From Verrucomicrobiota bacterium (lineage in GTDB: Bacteria; Verrucomicrobiota; Verrucomicrobiia; Limisphaerales; J093): a DNA stretch of 64,000 bases. Position 1 is the stretch's first letter, and every line of letters starts with the position of its first letter. The position numbers and the translations under genes were made by a program. Below are positions 51,071 to 59,197 of this stretch, in pieces. The notes beneath the pieces were generated by a model. That model worked only from the letters and a program-made list of their open reading frames with translations, did not search any database and was not told where the DNA came from. The stretch is from assembly GCA_029556615.1 (NCBI GenBank), contig JAKQDD010000256.1, positions 1 to 64,000 on the forward strand. The letters are read 5' to 3'.

Positions 51071-51601
51071 GTGCCTGCCCCTTCTCCAGTAAAACCTGCC
51101 CGGAACGGCGTCGCCCCGCTCCGGTCGCGTACCCGCCTCGAGTTCATCGAGGCCGCCGGGAACCTCTGCCGCCGCGTCGGGTTGCCCCGATCCCTCGGCC
51201 AGATCTACGGCCTCCTCTTCTTCACCCCCCAACCGCTCTCGCTCGACGAAATCGCCGAAGCCCTCGACATCAGCAAGGGCAGCGCCAGCACCGGCACCCG
51301 TCAACTGGCCGGTTGGGGCGCCATCCGCCAGGTCTGGGTCCCCGGCGATCGCAAGGACTTCTTCGAGGTGGTGCCCGAACTCGGCGGCCTGATCCGAAAC
51401 GCCTATCGCGAGTTCCTGAAGCCGCGCCTGCTCACCACGCAGCAGCGGTTCGAGCGGATGGAAGCCGCCTTGGACCAGGACCTTGCCGATGGGAGTCTCA
51501 CGCCCGAAGACCACGCCCTCTGCGCCGAGCGGCTCAAGGGACTCCGCCGCGTCCAGAAACGACTGCAGCTGGCGGTCCCTGTCCTCGAACGATTGCTGTG
51601 A
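51071..51601 (+). CDS. GbsR/MarR-type transcriptional regulator
   Basis: 176 residues from a GTG at 51071. RLEFIEAAGNLCRRVGLPRS then LGQIYGLLFFTPQPLSLDEI leads into the recognition helix of a winged helix-turn-helix (ALDISKGSASTGTRQLAGWG, AIRQVWVPGDRKDFFEV). The C-terminal half is a dimerising helical tail. GbsR family members often control osmolyte or surface-polymer genes. Placed two genes ahead of the nucleotide-sugar dehydrogenase, it is a candidate regulator of the glycan cluster. Confidence 0.88.
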   Translation: MPAPSPVKPARNGVAPLRSRTRLEFIEAAGNLCRRVGLPRSLGQIYGLLFFTPQPLSLDEIAEALDISKGSASTGTRQLAGWGAIRQVWVPGDRKDFFEVVPELGGLIRNAYREFLKPRLLTTQQRFERMEAALDQDLADGSLTPEDHALCAERLKGLRRVQKRLQLAVPVLERLL

Positions 51602-51604
51602 AAC

Positions 51605-51826
51605 ATGCCGGTTGATCTCGACGAAGCCCGGGCCTGGCTTGCCTGCCGAGAGGAGCGACGACAGCGCGCGCTCGATCTTCGGTTCGCCGAGGCGTGGTCC
51701 GACTTGCGACGCATCGTCCGAGCCATCGTGGGCGCCTACCCGATCCAGGTCCTCATTTCCGAGTTGGATAAGGCTCTGGCCTGTTTCCGCGAGTTCCTTG
51801 TGCGGCTCTCGAGTGCCACCCTATGA
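51605..51826 (+). pseudogene. N-terminal fragment of a nucleotidyltransferase-type gene
   Basis: MPVDLDEARAWLACREERRQ, then RALDLRFAEAWSDLRRIVRA, resembles the helical start of nucleotidyltransferase-fold proteins of HEPN/MNT toxin-antitoxin pairs. The catalytic GSxxxG...D-x-D part that should follow at about residue 60 is absent and the frame ends in unrelated sequence overlapping the next gene's start. It may instead be a genuine small protein; the tight spacing (three bases after the regulator, overlap with the next ATG) would allow that. Confidence 0.45.
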
Positions 51827-53127
51827 ATTTTCCTGAGAACAACCCCATCTGCATCGTCGGCCTCGGCTATGTCGGCCTGCCGTTGTCGCTGCAATTCGCC
51901 CGATCCGGCGTCTCCGTGCTCGGCCTCGACATCGACGCCACGAAGGTCGAAGCCGTCAATGCCGGCAAAAGCTACATTCAGCATATACCATCAGAGGCAA
52001 TTCAAGAGCAGGTGACGGCTGGCCGGTTTTCTGCGTCGGTCGATTTTGCGCGGGTGCGCGACGCGGCGGCGGTGATCATTTGTGTTCCGACGCCGCTGAA
52101 CCGGAATCGTGAGCCGGACATTTCGTTCATCGTGCGCACCGGCGCCGCAATCGCCCCGCATCTGGCCCGGGGAACCCTGGTGGTGCTCGAGTCCACGACC
52201 TACCCTGGGACCACCGATACCGAGCTTCGGGAGGTGCTCGAGGCGGGATCGGGGCTGAAGACGGGGGTTGATTTTCATCTCGCATTCTCGCCCGAACGGG
52301 AGGATCCGGGCAATCCGGCGAGCCGCGTGGCGGAGATCCCGAAGGTGGTGGGGGGGCTGACACCGGCGTGTCGGGAGCGAGCGATTGCGTTGTACGGCAA
52401 AGCGATCCGGCGAGTGGTCCCGGTCTCGTCGTGTCGGGCGGCCGAAGCCACGAAACTGCTCGAGAACATCTTCCGCAGCGTCAACATCGCTCTTGTCAAC
52501 GAACTTAAAGTCGTATATGCAGCAATGGGTATCGACGTATGGGAAGTGATTGATGCTGCCAGGACCAAGCCGTTCGGGTTCATGGCGTTCTATCCCGGAC
52601 CCGGCCTTGGCGGGCATTGCATCCCGATCGATCCCTTCTATCTGACCTGGAAAGCGCGCGAGTACGGTCAGCACACCCGGTTCATCGAGCTGGCGGGCGA
52701 AATCAACACCAGCATGCCGCAGTACGTCGTCCATCGGGTCGGCGAAGCCTTGAACGCCCGCCGCAAGCCGATCAACGGCAGCCGCGTCCTCGTGCTCGGG
52801 GTGGCTTACAAGCCGGACGTGGACGACGACCGTGAGTCACCGAGCTACGTGCTGATGAACCTCCTTCAAGAGCGGGGAGCGGAGGTTGCGTACTGCGATC
52901 CGCACGTGCCGGTGATCCGGCCGACGCGCGAGCATCCCCACTGGGCGGGCCTGCGTTCCGTCGCCTGGGACCGGGAGACCATCAGTGGTTTTGACGTCGT
53001 GTTGGTCGCGACGAATCATCGGGCTGTGAACTACGCCGAGCTCGCCGCGTGGGCTCCGTGCATTGTGGACACCCGCAACGCCCTGGCCGGTCAGACCACA
53101 TCGCCCGGCCAGGTGTGGAAGGCGTGA
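51823..53127 (+). CDS. wbpA: UDP-N-acetylglucosamine 6-dehydrogenase (WbpA-like)
   Basis: A 434-residue protein. NAD-binding start PICIVGLGYVGLPLSLQFAR; catalytic region GPGLGGHCIPIDPFYLTWKA with the conserved Cys; C-terminal domain VLVLGVAYKPDVDDDRESPS. The IDPFYLTWKAREYG and FIELAGEIN segments favour the UDP-GlcNAc dehydrogenases over UDP-glucose dehydrogenase. It oxidises the 6-position to give UDP-GlcNAcA, a precursor for surface polysaccharides. It opens the nucleotide-sugar part of the window, followed by a repeat-filled gap. Confidence 0.9.
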   Translation: MNFPENNPICIVGLGYVGLPLSLQFARSGVSVLGLDIDATKVEAVNAGKSYIQHIPSEAIQEQVTAGRFSASVDFARVRDAAAVIICVPTPLNRNREPDISFIVRTGAAIAPHLARGTLVVLESTTYPGTTDTELREVLEAGSGLKTGVDFHLAFSPEREDPGNPASRVAEIPKVVGGLTPACRERAIALYGKAIRRVVPVSSCRAAEATKLLENIFRSVNIALVNELKVVYAAMGIDVWEVIDAARTKPFGFMAFYPGPGLGGHCIPIDPFYLTWKAREYGQHTRFIELAGEINTSMPQYVVHRVGEALNARRKPINGSRVLVLGVAYKPDVDDDRESPSYVLMNLLQERGAEVAYCDPHVPVIRPTREHPHWAGLRSVAWDRETISGFDVVLVATNHRAVNYAELAAWAPCIVDTRNALAGQTTSPGQVWKA

Positions 53128-53809
53128 CTCCGGTGCGCCAGTGCGACGGTGCGTCGGTGCGAGGTCGGTCTCGCGCCGCCCTCGACGCGGTTCGGGTCTG
53201 TGGCCGCTGGCGCTGACCGCGGAACCACAAATAAAGAGGGGAGTCGCCCACACCCTCACAGACCCCCACACACGGAGGACGGCCTGCCCGCCGGAGCCCG
53301 GAGGGCGAAGGAGGGACGACGGCGGGGATGCCTTTCCTCTTCCCTTGGCGCCTTCGAGCCTTCGAGCCCTTGCGTTTTCTCCCGGACGAGGGCAGTCAAC
53401 GCAAAGCGGGATCGCGTTGGGGTCCGTGGGGGCGTCCTCTGCGCTTTTCGTGTCTCTGTGGTGGGCCGGGGCGGCTGATCAACCGCGGAGGCACGAAGAG
53501 CACAGAGAGGGGGACAGCCGACAGCGGGGATGAAGTCTCTTCCCCCCTCTTTCTCTGCGGGCGCTGCGGTCTCTGCGGTAGAACAGCAAGGCCGGTGACC
53601 GACGGGGTGCAGCTGCTTGCACGGCTCCCCGCAGAGCACGCCGAGCTCGCAGAGCAGAAGAAGGGAACCGCCGAACACGCGGAACACGCGAAAGACCGGA
53701 CGGGGGGAGGAAGTCAACGCACTGACGCTCTGAGGCATCCAACCTCCCGGTCCAAGCTCGAAGCTCCGTGCTCCCGGCCCGCCGTCGTCTGACCTCCGAC
53801 CTCTGACCT
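53128..53809. other. 682-base gap of imperfect short repeats
   Basis: No gene is supported. The gap contains imperfect repeats with unit-like phrases such as GCACAGAGAGG, GCAGAGCACGC, GAACACGCGGAACACGCG and a final run of CTCTGAC units at 53.79-53.82 kb. Long open frames on both strands arise because the repeats lack stop codons. It is the same general class as the other gaps in this cluster. Confidence 0.6.
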
Positions 53810-54124
53810 CTGACCTCACACCCTCCAGCAACCCAAATTGCCGCTGACCTCGAGAAAGCCGTCGGCTACCTGAGCCACCTGCCCGGGGTGCGCCGGATCT
53901 GGCTCTTCGGCTCGGCGGCCAAGGGACGCCAACTCGACTGGCGGTCGGACCTCGATTTTGCCATCGAAGGTCTGGCCGCTGCCGATCTCGCGAAGGCGTG
54001 GTCCGAGCTCGACGCGCGACTCGATCTTCCGGTGGACCTCGTCCGGTGGGAGGAGGCGAGTCCGACCCTGCAGGCGGAGATCCGGCGCACCGGCCGATTG
54101 CTTTTTGGCGCCGAGGTCCAGTGA
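53810..54124 (+). CDS. Nucleotidyltransferase (MNT-type antitoxin), start uncertain
   Basis: The coding sense runs from a TGA at 53804 to the stop at 54124. Clear protein begins at about QIAADLEKAVGYLSHLPGVR, then RIWLFGSAAKGRQLDWRSDL, DFAIEG and LDLPVDLVRWEEASPTLQAE. GSAAKG and DLDF are the minimal nucleotidyltransferase motif (GSxxxG...D-x-D). There is no ATG before the conserved part; a GTG at 53888 would lose the first helix, so initiation at a CTG in the repeat tail (53810) or loss of the start are both possible. It probably pairs with the HEPN gene 284 bases downstream. Confidence 0.65.
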   Translation: MTSHPPATQIAADLEKAVGYLSHLPGVRRIWLFGSAAKGRQLDWRSDLDFAIEGLAAADLAKAWSELDARLDLPVDLVRWEEASPTLQAEIRRTGRLLFGAEVQ

Positions 54125-54408
54125 ACCACGCGATTACGGAGCACGCGAAAGACCGGATCGGTCCATCCGTGTCATCCGTGACATCCGTGGTTAATCCCGC
54201 CCCCCGTGTCGACTGTGGTTGGTGCCTGCCTGGAGGGTGTGACCACGGATTACGGATAGGCGCGGATGGAAAAGGGAAATCCGTGGAATCCGTGTCATCC
54301 GCGGTCAAGGCAGGAGCAGTGAAGAACCACGGATTACGCGGATACCACGGATGGGGAAGGTCGGAGTGAATCCTCGGAGTCTATTGTGTCCGCGGCGATT
54401 CCCGTCCC

Positions 54409-54894
54409 ATGAAACCCGAGCGTGAATCCCTGGCAGCGCTGAGCGCGGTCATTGACCATGACATTGCCGCGTTGCGCCGGCTGGCGGCGGAGCTGGGGTC
54501 TCTGGCAGCGGCGCTGGAGGTGCCGGGCTGTGGGTTCCGCGAGCTGGCGGCGGCGGGCTACCTCCTGCACAATCTGTACAATGCCCTCGAGAATTCCTTC
54601 GAGCAGATCTCGCGCACGTTCGAGAATCACGTTGTCGATCGGGGCCGCTGGCACCGGGAACTCCTCGACAAGATGTTCCTGACGATTCCAGACGTGCGGC
54701 CCGCTGTCATGCCCGAGACGACGCGCGCCATGCTGCATGATCTCCGGGGTTTCAGGCATCTCTTCCGTCACGGCTACAGCTTCGAGCTCGACCGCGACCG
54801 GGTTCACGCGCTCGCGTCTCGATGGTTGAAGGAGCAGGATGTCATCCTCGCCGCCCTGGGTCACTTTCGCGATTACCTGTTGTCGGGTCAGTGA
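54409..54894 (+). CDS. HepT-like HEPN-domain protein, toxin candidate
   Basis: A 161-residue helical protein, MKPERESLAALSAVIDHDIA, with FRELAAAGYLLHNLYNALEN and, near residue 123, DLRGFRHLFRHGYSFELD. The last carries the R-x4-H-x-Y pattern of HepT RNases, which pair with nucleotidyltransferase antitoxins that AMPylate the Tyr. The partner is upstream on the same strand, but the two are separated by 284 bases of repeat DNA instead of the usual overlap, so coupling may have been disturbed by repeat insertion. Confidence 0.78.
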   Translation: MKPERESLAALSAVIDHDIAALRRLAAELGSLAAALEVPGCGFRELAAAGYLLHNLYNALENSFEQISRTFENHVVDRGRWHRELLDKMFLTIPDVRPAVMPETTRAMLHDLRGFRHLFRHGYSFELDRDRVHALASRWLKEQDVILAALGHFRDYLLSGQ

Positions 54895-55125
54895 AGAAGT
54901 GGTGAAGGGTGAAGAGTGAGGAGTGAAGGGAGAACTGGGGTTATCCGCTTTCTTCTGACCTCTGACTCCCTGCTCGCCGCACCTAAAGTCAGCGCGGACA
55001 ACTCTGGGGGGCGAGACTCCGTCGAGCCGCTCGAGCTCACTCCCCGCGACGGGGCGCTGGGGACAGCACGCCCTACTGACGCACTGGCGCACTGACGCAC
55101 TGGCGCACTGACGCACTGACGCACC
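54895..55125. repeat. Short-period repeat module between HEPN and GHMP kinase genes
   Basis: Begins with GTGAAGGGTGAAGAGTGAGG-type units, passes through CTTCTGACCTCTGACTCCCT and ends in an 8-base-period run of GCGCACTGACGCACTG up to the ATG at 55126. The kinase therefore starts directly on repeat DNA without a visible ribosome binding site. Confidence 0.65.
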
Positions 55126-56178
55126 ATGATCATCCATGGCAAAGCCTACGCCCGGGCCGGCCTGATCGGGAATCCTTCCGACGGCTATTACGGCAAGACG
55201 ATCTCGTTTGTGATCCGCAACTTCAGCGCCGAGGTGCTGATCTACGAGACGCCCGAGCTCGAGATTCTGCCCAACACGCGGGATCACTCCCGGTTCGAGA
55301 GCATCGCCCAGCTCGACGAGGACGTCGCGCGCCACGGTTACTACGGCGGCATCCGGCTGCTGAAGGCCACGGTCCGTCGGTTCTACCAGTATTGCTGCGA
55401 GCATGGGATCCGGCTCGACGACCGGAACTTCACCCTGCGCTACCAGTCGACGATTCCGTCCCTGGTGGGACTGGCCGGGTCGAGCGCGATCATCACCGCC
55501 TGTCTGCGGGCGCTGATGACGTTTTACGGCGTCACGATCCCGAAGCCGGTACAGCCCCATGTCATTCTGTCGGTCGAGACGCAGGAGCTGGGTATTCCCG
55601 CCGGGCTGCAGGACCGGGTCATCCAGGTCTACGAAGGTGTTGTCTTCATGGATTTCCACAGAGAAACCCTCGAGAAGCAGGGTTACGGCCGGTACGAAGA
55701 GCTGGATCCGGCTCTTCTGCCGCCGTTGTACGTCGCGTACCGCACGGATCTGGCGGAGGGCACCGAGGTCTTTCACACGGACATCCGCAGCCGCTTCCAC
55801 CGGGGCGATCCGGTGGTCATCGACGCGATGAAGTACTGGGCGGATTTGGCGGACCAGGTCCGGACCTGCCTGATCGAGCGGCGCTGGGACGCCATCCCGG
55901 CCTTGTTGAACCGGAACTTCGACAAGCGCCGCGAGATCTATCCCATCAGCGAGGGCAACCTCCGGATGGTCGAGGCCGCGCGGTCGGTGGGCGCCAGCGC
56001 CAAGTTCGCCGGGTCCGGCGGCGCCATCGTCGGCACGTACACCGACGACGCCATGTACCAGCGCCTCGAGGCCCGCCTCGGCGCGATCGGCGTCGTGACC
56101 CTGCGGCCGGCTGTTCAGACGACCGACGACCGAGGACCGACGACCGACGACAGGCGACAGAGGGGGAGTGATGAGTGA
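55126..56178 (+). CDS. GHMP-family kinase, glucuronokinase-like
   Basis: A 350-residue protein. The opening GKAYARAGLIGNPSDGYYGK matches the plant glucuronokinase signature (RxGLLGNPSDxYxGxT), and PSLVGLAGSSAIITACLRAL is the GHMP ATP-binding loop. It would phosphorylate glucuronate at C1, which with a pyrophosphorylase gives UDP-glucuronate from salvaged sugar. The galU and UDP-glucuronate epimerase genes lie next, supporting that route. The last 20 or so residues (QTTDDRGPTTDDRRQRG) are encoded by a 7-base repeat run and are probably not part of the fold. Other GHMP sugar kinases remain possible. Confidence 0.8.
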   Translation: MIIHGKAYARAGLIGNPSDGYYGKTISFVIRNFSAEVLIYETPELEILPNTRDHSRFESIAQLDEDVARHGYYGGIRLLKATVRRFYQYCCEHGIRLDDRNFTLRYQSTIPSLVGLAGSSAIITACLRALMTFYGVTIPKPVQPHVILSVETQELGIPAGLQDRVIQVYEGVVFMDFHRETLEKQGYGRYEELDPALLPPLYVAYRTDLAEGTEVFHTDIRSRFHRGDPVVIDAMKYWADLADQVRTCLIERRWDAIPALLNRNFDKRREIYPISEGNLRMVEAARSVGASAKFAGSGGAIVGTYTDDAMYQRLEARLGAIGVVTLRPAVQTTDDRGPTTDDRRQRGSDE

Positions 56179-56755
56179 GAGGATCTCGTCGTTTAAGGAC
56201 CTACGCGTGTACTCGGCAGCGTTCGAGCTGCAGCAGCGGGTCTACGAGATTTCAAATGGCTTCCCGAAGGTTGAAGCCTACTCCCTGACCGATCAGGTGC
56301 GACGCTCTTCACGATCGATCGGCGCCAACCTCGCTGAGGCCTGGCAGAAGCGAAGATACGAGGCCCATTTCGTCGCCAAGCTCACCGATGCCGACGGGGA
56401 GCAGGCCGAGACCCGACACTGGCTCGCCACGGCTCTTGCCTGCGGCTACATCTCCCCGGAGGGGTGCAGCCAACTCGACGAGGAGTGCAAGGACTTCGGC
56501 GAGCTCAGTCGAGCCGCGCGAGCGACGAGCATATCCGCAGAGATCTGTGAGGAGCGAGCAACGCCGTCTGGCGGCAAAAGAACGGCCGCCCAAGGGGTTG
56601 CGCCGAAAACGGCCTGGGGCTTCGTTGCTCCGTCGGTCGAGTATCGCCAAGGATACACTCCCTCCTCGCGCGGCTCGACCGAGCTCGCCGAGGTCCTCGT
56701 CCCAGGCCGTTTTGGGCGCAACGAATGTCCACCCATTCGAGGAACACGACACTAG
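56171..56755 (+). CDS. S23-type four-helix-bundle protein with repeat-encoded tail
   Basis: 194 codons from the ATG at 56171, preceded at good distance by AGGGGGAG. Residues 1-108 are a four-helix-bundle protein of the 23S rRNA intervening-sequence type (FKDLRVYSAAFELQQRVYEI, DQVRRSSRSIGANLAEAW, KLTDADGEQAETRHWLATAL). These are usually about 120 residues. After LDEECKDFGE the frame runs into the inverted-repeat element at 56494-56721, adding 85 odd residues in place of the final helix. It overlaps the kinase stop by eight bases. In related genomes such genes sit among polysaccharide genes; function unclear. Confidence 0.75.
   Translation: MSERISSFKDLRVYSAAFELQQRVYEISNGFPKVEAYSLTDQVRRSSRSIGANLAEAWQKRRYEAHFVAKLTDADGEQAETRHWLATALACGYISPEGCSQLDEECKDFGELSRAARATSISAEICEERATPSGGKRTAAQGVAPKTAWGFVAPSVEYRQGYTPSSRGSTELAEVLVPGRFGRNECPPIRGTRH
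56494..56721. repeat. Nested inverted-repeat element inserted at the end of the S23-type gene
   Basis: Left arm CGGCGAGCTCAGTCGAGCCG... (to 56521) pairs with CTCGCGCGGCTCGACCGAGC... (56665-56692) over about 26 bases with one mismatch. A second pair, 56597-56618 with 56700-56721, matches over 22 bases with one mismatch around CCGAAAACGGCC/GGCCGTTTT. Since the two pairs interleave, only one can form at a time. Confidence 0.6.
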
Positions 56756-56828
56756 CCGCAGTCCTCTGTCCTCGGTCGTCCGTCGTCTGTCGTCTGTCCT
56801 CGCCATTCCGCATTGCGGACACCATTTT

Positions 56829-57716
56829 GTGATAAAGAAAGCAGTCATCCCCGCCGCCGGCTATGGCACGCGGTTTCTGCCCGCTGCCAAAGCGCAACCG
56901 AAAGAGATGCTCCCCATCGTCGACACCCCGACGATCCAGTTCGTCGTCGAGGAAGCGGTCGCCGCGGGGATCACCGACATCCTGATCATCATTGGCAAGG
57001 GCAAACGGGCGATCGAGGAGCATTTCGATCGGAACTTCGAGCTCGAGGCGGAGCTCGAGGCCAAGGGCAAGCTCTCCGAGCTCGAGACCATTCGCCGGAT
57101 CTCGGGCATGGCCGAGGTGCATTTCGTCTGGCAGAAGGAACTCCGGGGGCTCGGCGACGCCGTCCGCTGCGCGCGGCATCATGTGAATGGCGAGCCGTTT
57201 CTGCTGCTGCTGGGCGACACGCTGATCCAGAGCCGTGTCTCGGTGGCCCGGCGTTTGATCGAGTTGCACGAGCATTACAACGAGACCGTGGTGGCTCTCG
57301 AGCCGGTCGATCCCGCGAAGGTCGGGCGGTACGGCGTGATCGGCGGATCGGCGATCGGGACCGGTCTTTACCTGATCGAATCGCTGATCGAGAAGCCGGC
57401 GGCCGGCGAGGCGCCGTCGAACCTGGCGATCGCGTCGCGCTACGCCTTCTCGCCCCGGATTTTCCAGTACATCGACCAGACGCAGCCCGGCAAGAACGGC
57501 GAGATCCAGCTCACGGACGCGATGCAGCTCATGCTGCGCGACGCCGCCATGTACGGCTACGTGATCGACGGACGCCGGCATGACATCGGGAACAAGCTCG
57601 ATTTCCTCCGGACCAACGTCATCTACGGCCTCGAACACCCGGAGGTCGGCGCCGAGTTCCGCGAGTTTCTGAAGGAACTGGCGAAGGGATTGGGGGAAGT
57701 GAAGGGTGAAGGGTGA
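56829..57716 (+). CDS. galU: UTP-glucose-1-phosphate uridylyltransferase (GalU-like)
   Basis: 295 residues from a GTG at 56829. KKAVIPAAGYGTRFLPAAKA is the nucleotide-binding opening, with KEMLPIVDTPTIQFVVEEAV, LLGDTLI and a C-terminal RRHDIGNKLDFLRTNV. GalU makes UDP-glucose; next to a glucuronokinase-like gene it might also, or instead, activate glucuronate-1-phosphate. No ribosome binding site is visible before the GTG. The final residues (LGEVKGEG) and the stop fall inside a GTGAAGG repeat run, so the natural C-terminus may have been changed by repeat growth. Confidence 0.92.
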   Translation: MIKKAVIPAAGYGTRFLPAAKAQPKEMLPIVDTPTIQFVVEEAVAAGITDILIIIGKGKRAIEEHFDRNFELEAELEAKGKLSELETIRRISGMAEVHFVWQKELRGLGDAVRCARHHVNGEPFLLLLGDTLIQSRVSVARRLIELHEHYNETVVALEPVDPAKVGRYGVIGGSAIGTGLYLIESLIEKPAAGEAPSNLAIASRYAFSPRIFQYIDQTQPGKNGEIQLTDAMQLMLRDAAMYGYVIDGRRHDIGNKLDFLRTNVIYGLEHPEVGAEFREFLKELAKGLGEVKGEG

Positions 57717-57923
57717 AGGGTGGAAGGGGACGTTCTTCGCTGTTGGTTATTTGTTATTCGTGGTGTTTCGAACCTCAGAGCTTCCGCCTTCGCCAAGGCT
57801 TCCGCCTTCGCCAAGGCTACGGCGGACAAGACGGCGGACAAGACGGCGGACAAGACGGCGGGCAGGCTGACCTCTGACCCCTGACCTCTGGCTCCCTGCT
57901 CCCCGCTCCCCGCTCCCTGCTCC
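57698..57923 (+). repeat. Repeat module, left arm of inverted pair around the epimerase gene
   Basis: Order of blocks: GTGAAGG units, a unique middle with GGTTATTTGTTATTCG, CTTCCGCCTTCGCCAAGG twice, ACGGCGGACAAG four times, GACCTCTG units, then CTCCCTGCTCCC units up to the ATG at 57924. The same blocks occur in reverse order and on the other strand at 58921-59158. Confidence 0.8.
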
Positions 57924-58964
57924 ATGCACTTCCTCCTCACAGGCGCCGCCGGGTTCATCGGCTTCCACGTTGCCCGGCGTTTGCTCGCCCGCGGCGACAT
58001 CGTGGTGGGCCTTGACAACCTCAACGACTACTACGATGTCCGGCTCAAGCAGGCCCGGCTCCGGCAACTCGAGGGCCAGGCGGGGTTCGAGTTCCGGCGT
58101 CTCGATCTGGCCGACCGATCCGGCATGGCGGCTCTCTTCGAGCAGACCAAGCCCCGGCGTGTCATCCATCTCGCCGCACAGGCGGGTGTCCGGTATTCGA
58201 TCCAGAACCCGTACGCCTACGTCGACAGCAATCTGGTGGGCTTCCTGAACATCCTCGAAGGTTGCCGGCATCATCAGGTCGAGCACTTGGTCTATGCCTC
58301 TTCGAGCTCAGTCTACGGGGCCAACACGCGGATGCCGTTCTCGGTCCACGACAATGTGGATCATCCGGTCAGCCTGTATGCCGCCACGAAGAAGGCGAAC
58401 GAGCTGATGGCCCACACCTACAGCCACCTCTACGGCCTGCCCGCCACGGGGCTTCGGTTTTTCACCGTCTATGGTCCCTGGGGCCGGCCGGACATGGCGC
58501 TCTTCCTCTTCACCAAGGCGATCCTCGAGGGCCAGCCGATCGACGTGTTCAACGAGGGCCGGATGCGACGCGATTTCACGTACATTGACGACATTGTCGA
58601 GGGCGTGGTGCGGGTGGCCGACCGCGTGGCGCAGCCGAACCCGGACTGGGATGGCAGCCGGCCCGACCCCGGCTCGAGCCGGGCGCCCCATCGCCTCTAC
58701 AACATCGGGAACAACAACCCGGTTGAACTGCTTCACCTGATCGAGGTCCTCGAAGCCGCGCTCGGCCGCAAGGCGCAGAAGCGGCTGCTCCCGATCCAGC
58801 CCGGCGATGTCCCGGCCACGTACGCGGACGTCGATGATCTCATGCGCGACGTCGGGTTCCGGCCCGCCACGACGATCGAGGAGGGTGTGAAACGGTTTGT
58901 CGAGTGGTACCGGGAGCGCTGGGAGCAGGGGGCAGGGAGCAGGGAGCAGGGAGCGGGGAGCTAA
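57924..58964 (+). CDS. NAD-dependent epimerase, UDP-glucuronate 4-epimerase-like
   Basis: A 346-residue short-chain dehydrogenase/reductase. MHFLLTGAAGFIGFHVARRL binds NAD; LDNLNDYYDVRLKQARL and HLAAQAGVRYSIQNPYAYVD are typical of CapI/WbnF-type UDP-glucuronate epimerases; catalytic YAATKKANE and LRFFTVYGPWGRPDMALFLF follow. It would convert UDP-GlcA to UDP-GalA, completing a route with the kinase and GalU. The C-terminus (WEQGAGSREQGAGS) is encoded by GGGAGCA repeats. The gene is bracketed by long inverted repeats. Confidence 0.9.
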   Translation: MHFLLTGAAGFIGFHVARRLLARGDIVVGLDNLNDYYDVRLKQARLRQLEGQAGFEFRRLDLADRSGMAALFEQTKPRRVIHLAAQAGVRYSIQNPYAYVDSNLVGFLNILEGCRHHQVEHLVYASSSSVYGANTRMPFSVHDNVDHPVSLYAATKKANELMAHTYSHLYGLPATGLRFFTVYGPWGRPDMALFLFTKAILEGQPIDVFNEGRMRRDFTYIDDIVEGVVRVADRVAQPNPDWDGSRPDPGSSRAPHRLYNIGNNNPVELLHLIEVLEAALGRKAQKRLLPIQPGDVPATYADVDDLMRDVGFRPATTIEEGVKRFVEWYRERWEQGAGSREQGAGS

Positions 58965-59158
58965 GAGCCAGAGATCAGAAGTCAGAAGTCAGAGGTCAGC
59001 CTGCCCGCCGTCTTGTCCGCCGTAGCCTTGGCGAAGGCGGAAGCCTTGGCGAAGGCGGAAGCTCTGAGGTCCGAAACACCCCGAATAACAAATAACCAAC
59101 AGCGAAGAACGTCCCCTTCCACTCCTCACTCCTCACCCTTCACCCTTCACCCTTCACC
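58921..59158 (-). repeat. Repeat module, right arm of inverted pair around the epimerase gene
   Basis: Reverse complement of 57698-57923 with the same block order and small differences in unit numbers: GGGAGCA units, GTCAGAG units, a single GTCTTGTCCGCCGT where the left arm has several, CCTTGGCGAAGGCGGAAG twice, GAATAACAAATAACC and CCCTTCAC units. Confidence 0.8.
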
Positions 59159-59197
59159 AGCCACGCTTCACGCGTACGCAGCGGACTAGGCAAACTC

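Noticed and set aside
53128..54308. Long open frames on both strands in the repeat gap, and a possible CRISPR array
   Set aside because: Open frames come from stop-free repeats. Units are too short (7-10 bases) and contiguous, with no repeat-spacer rhythm and no cas genes, so not CRISPR.
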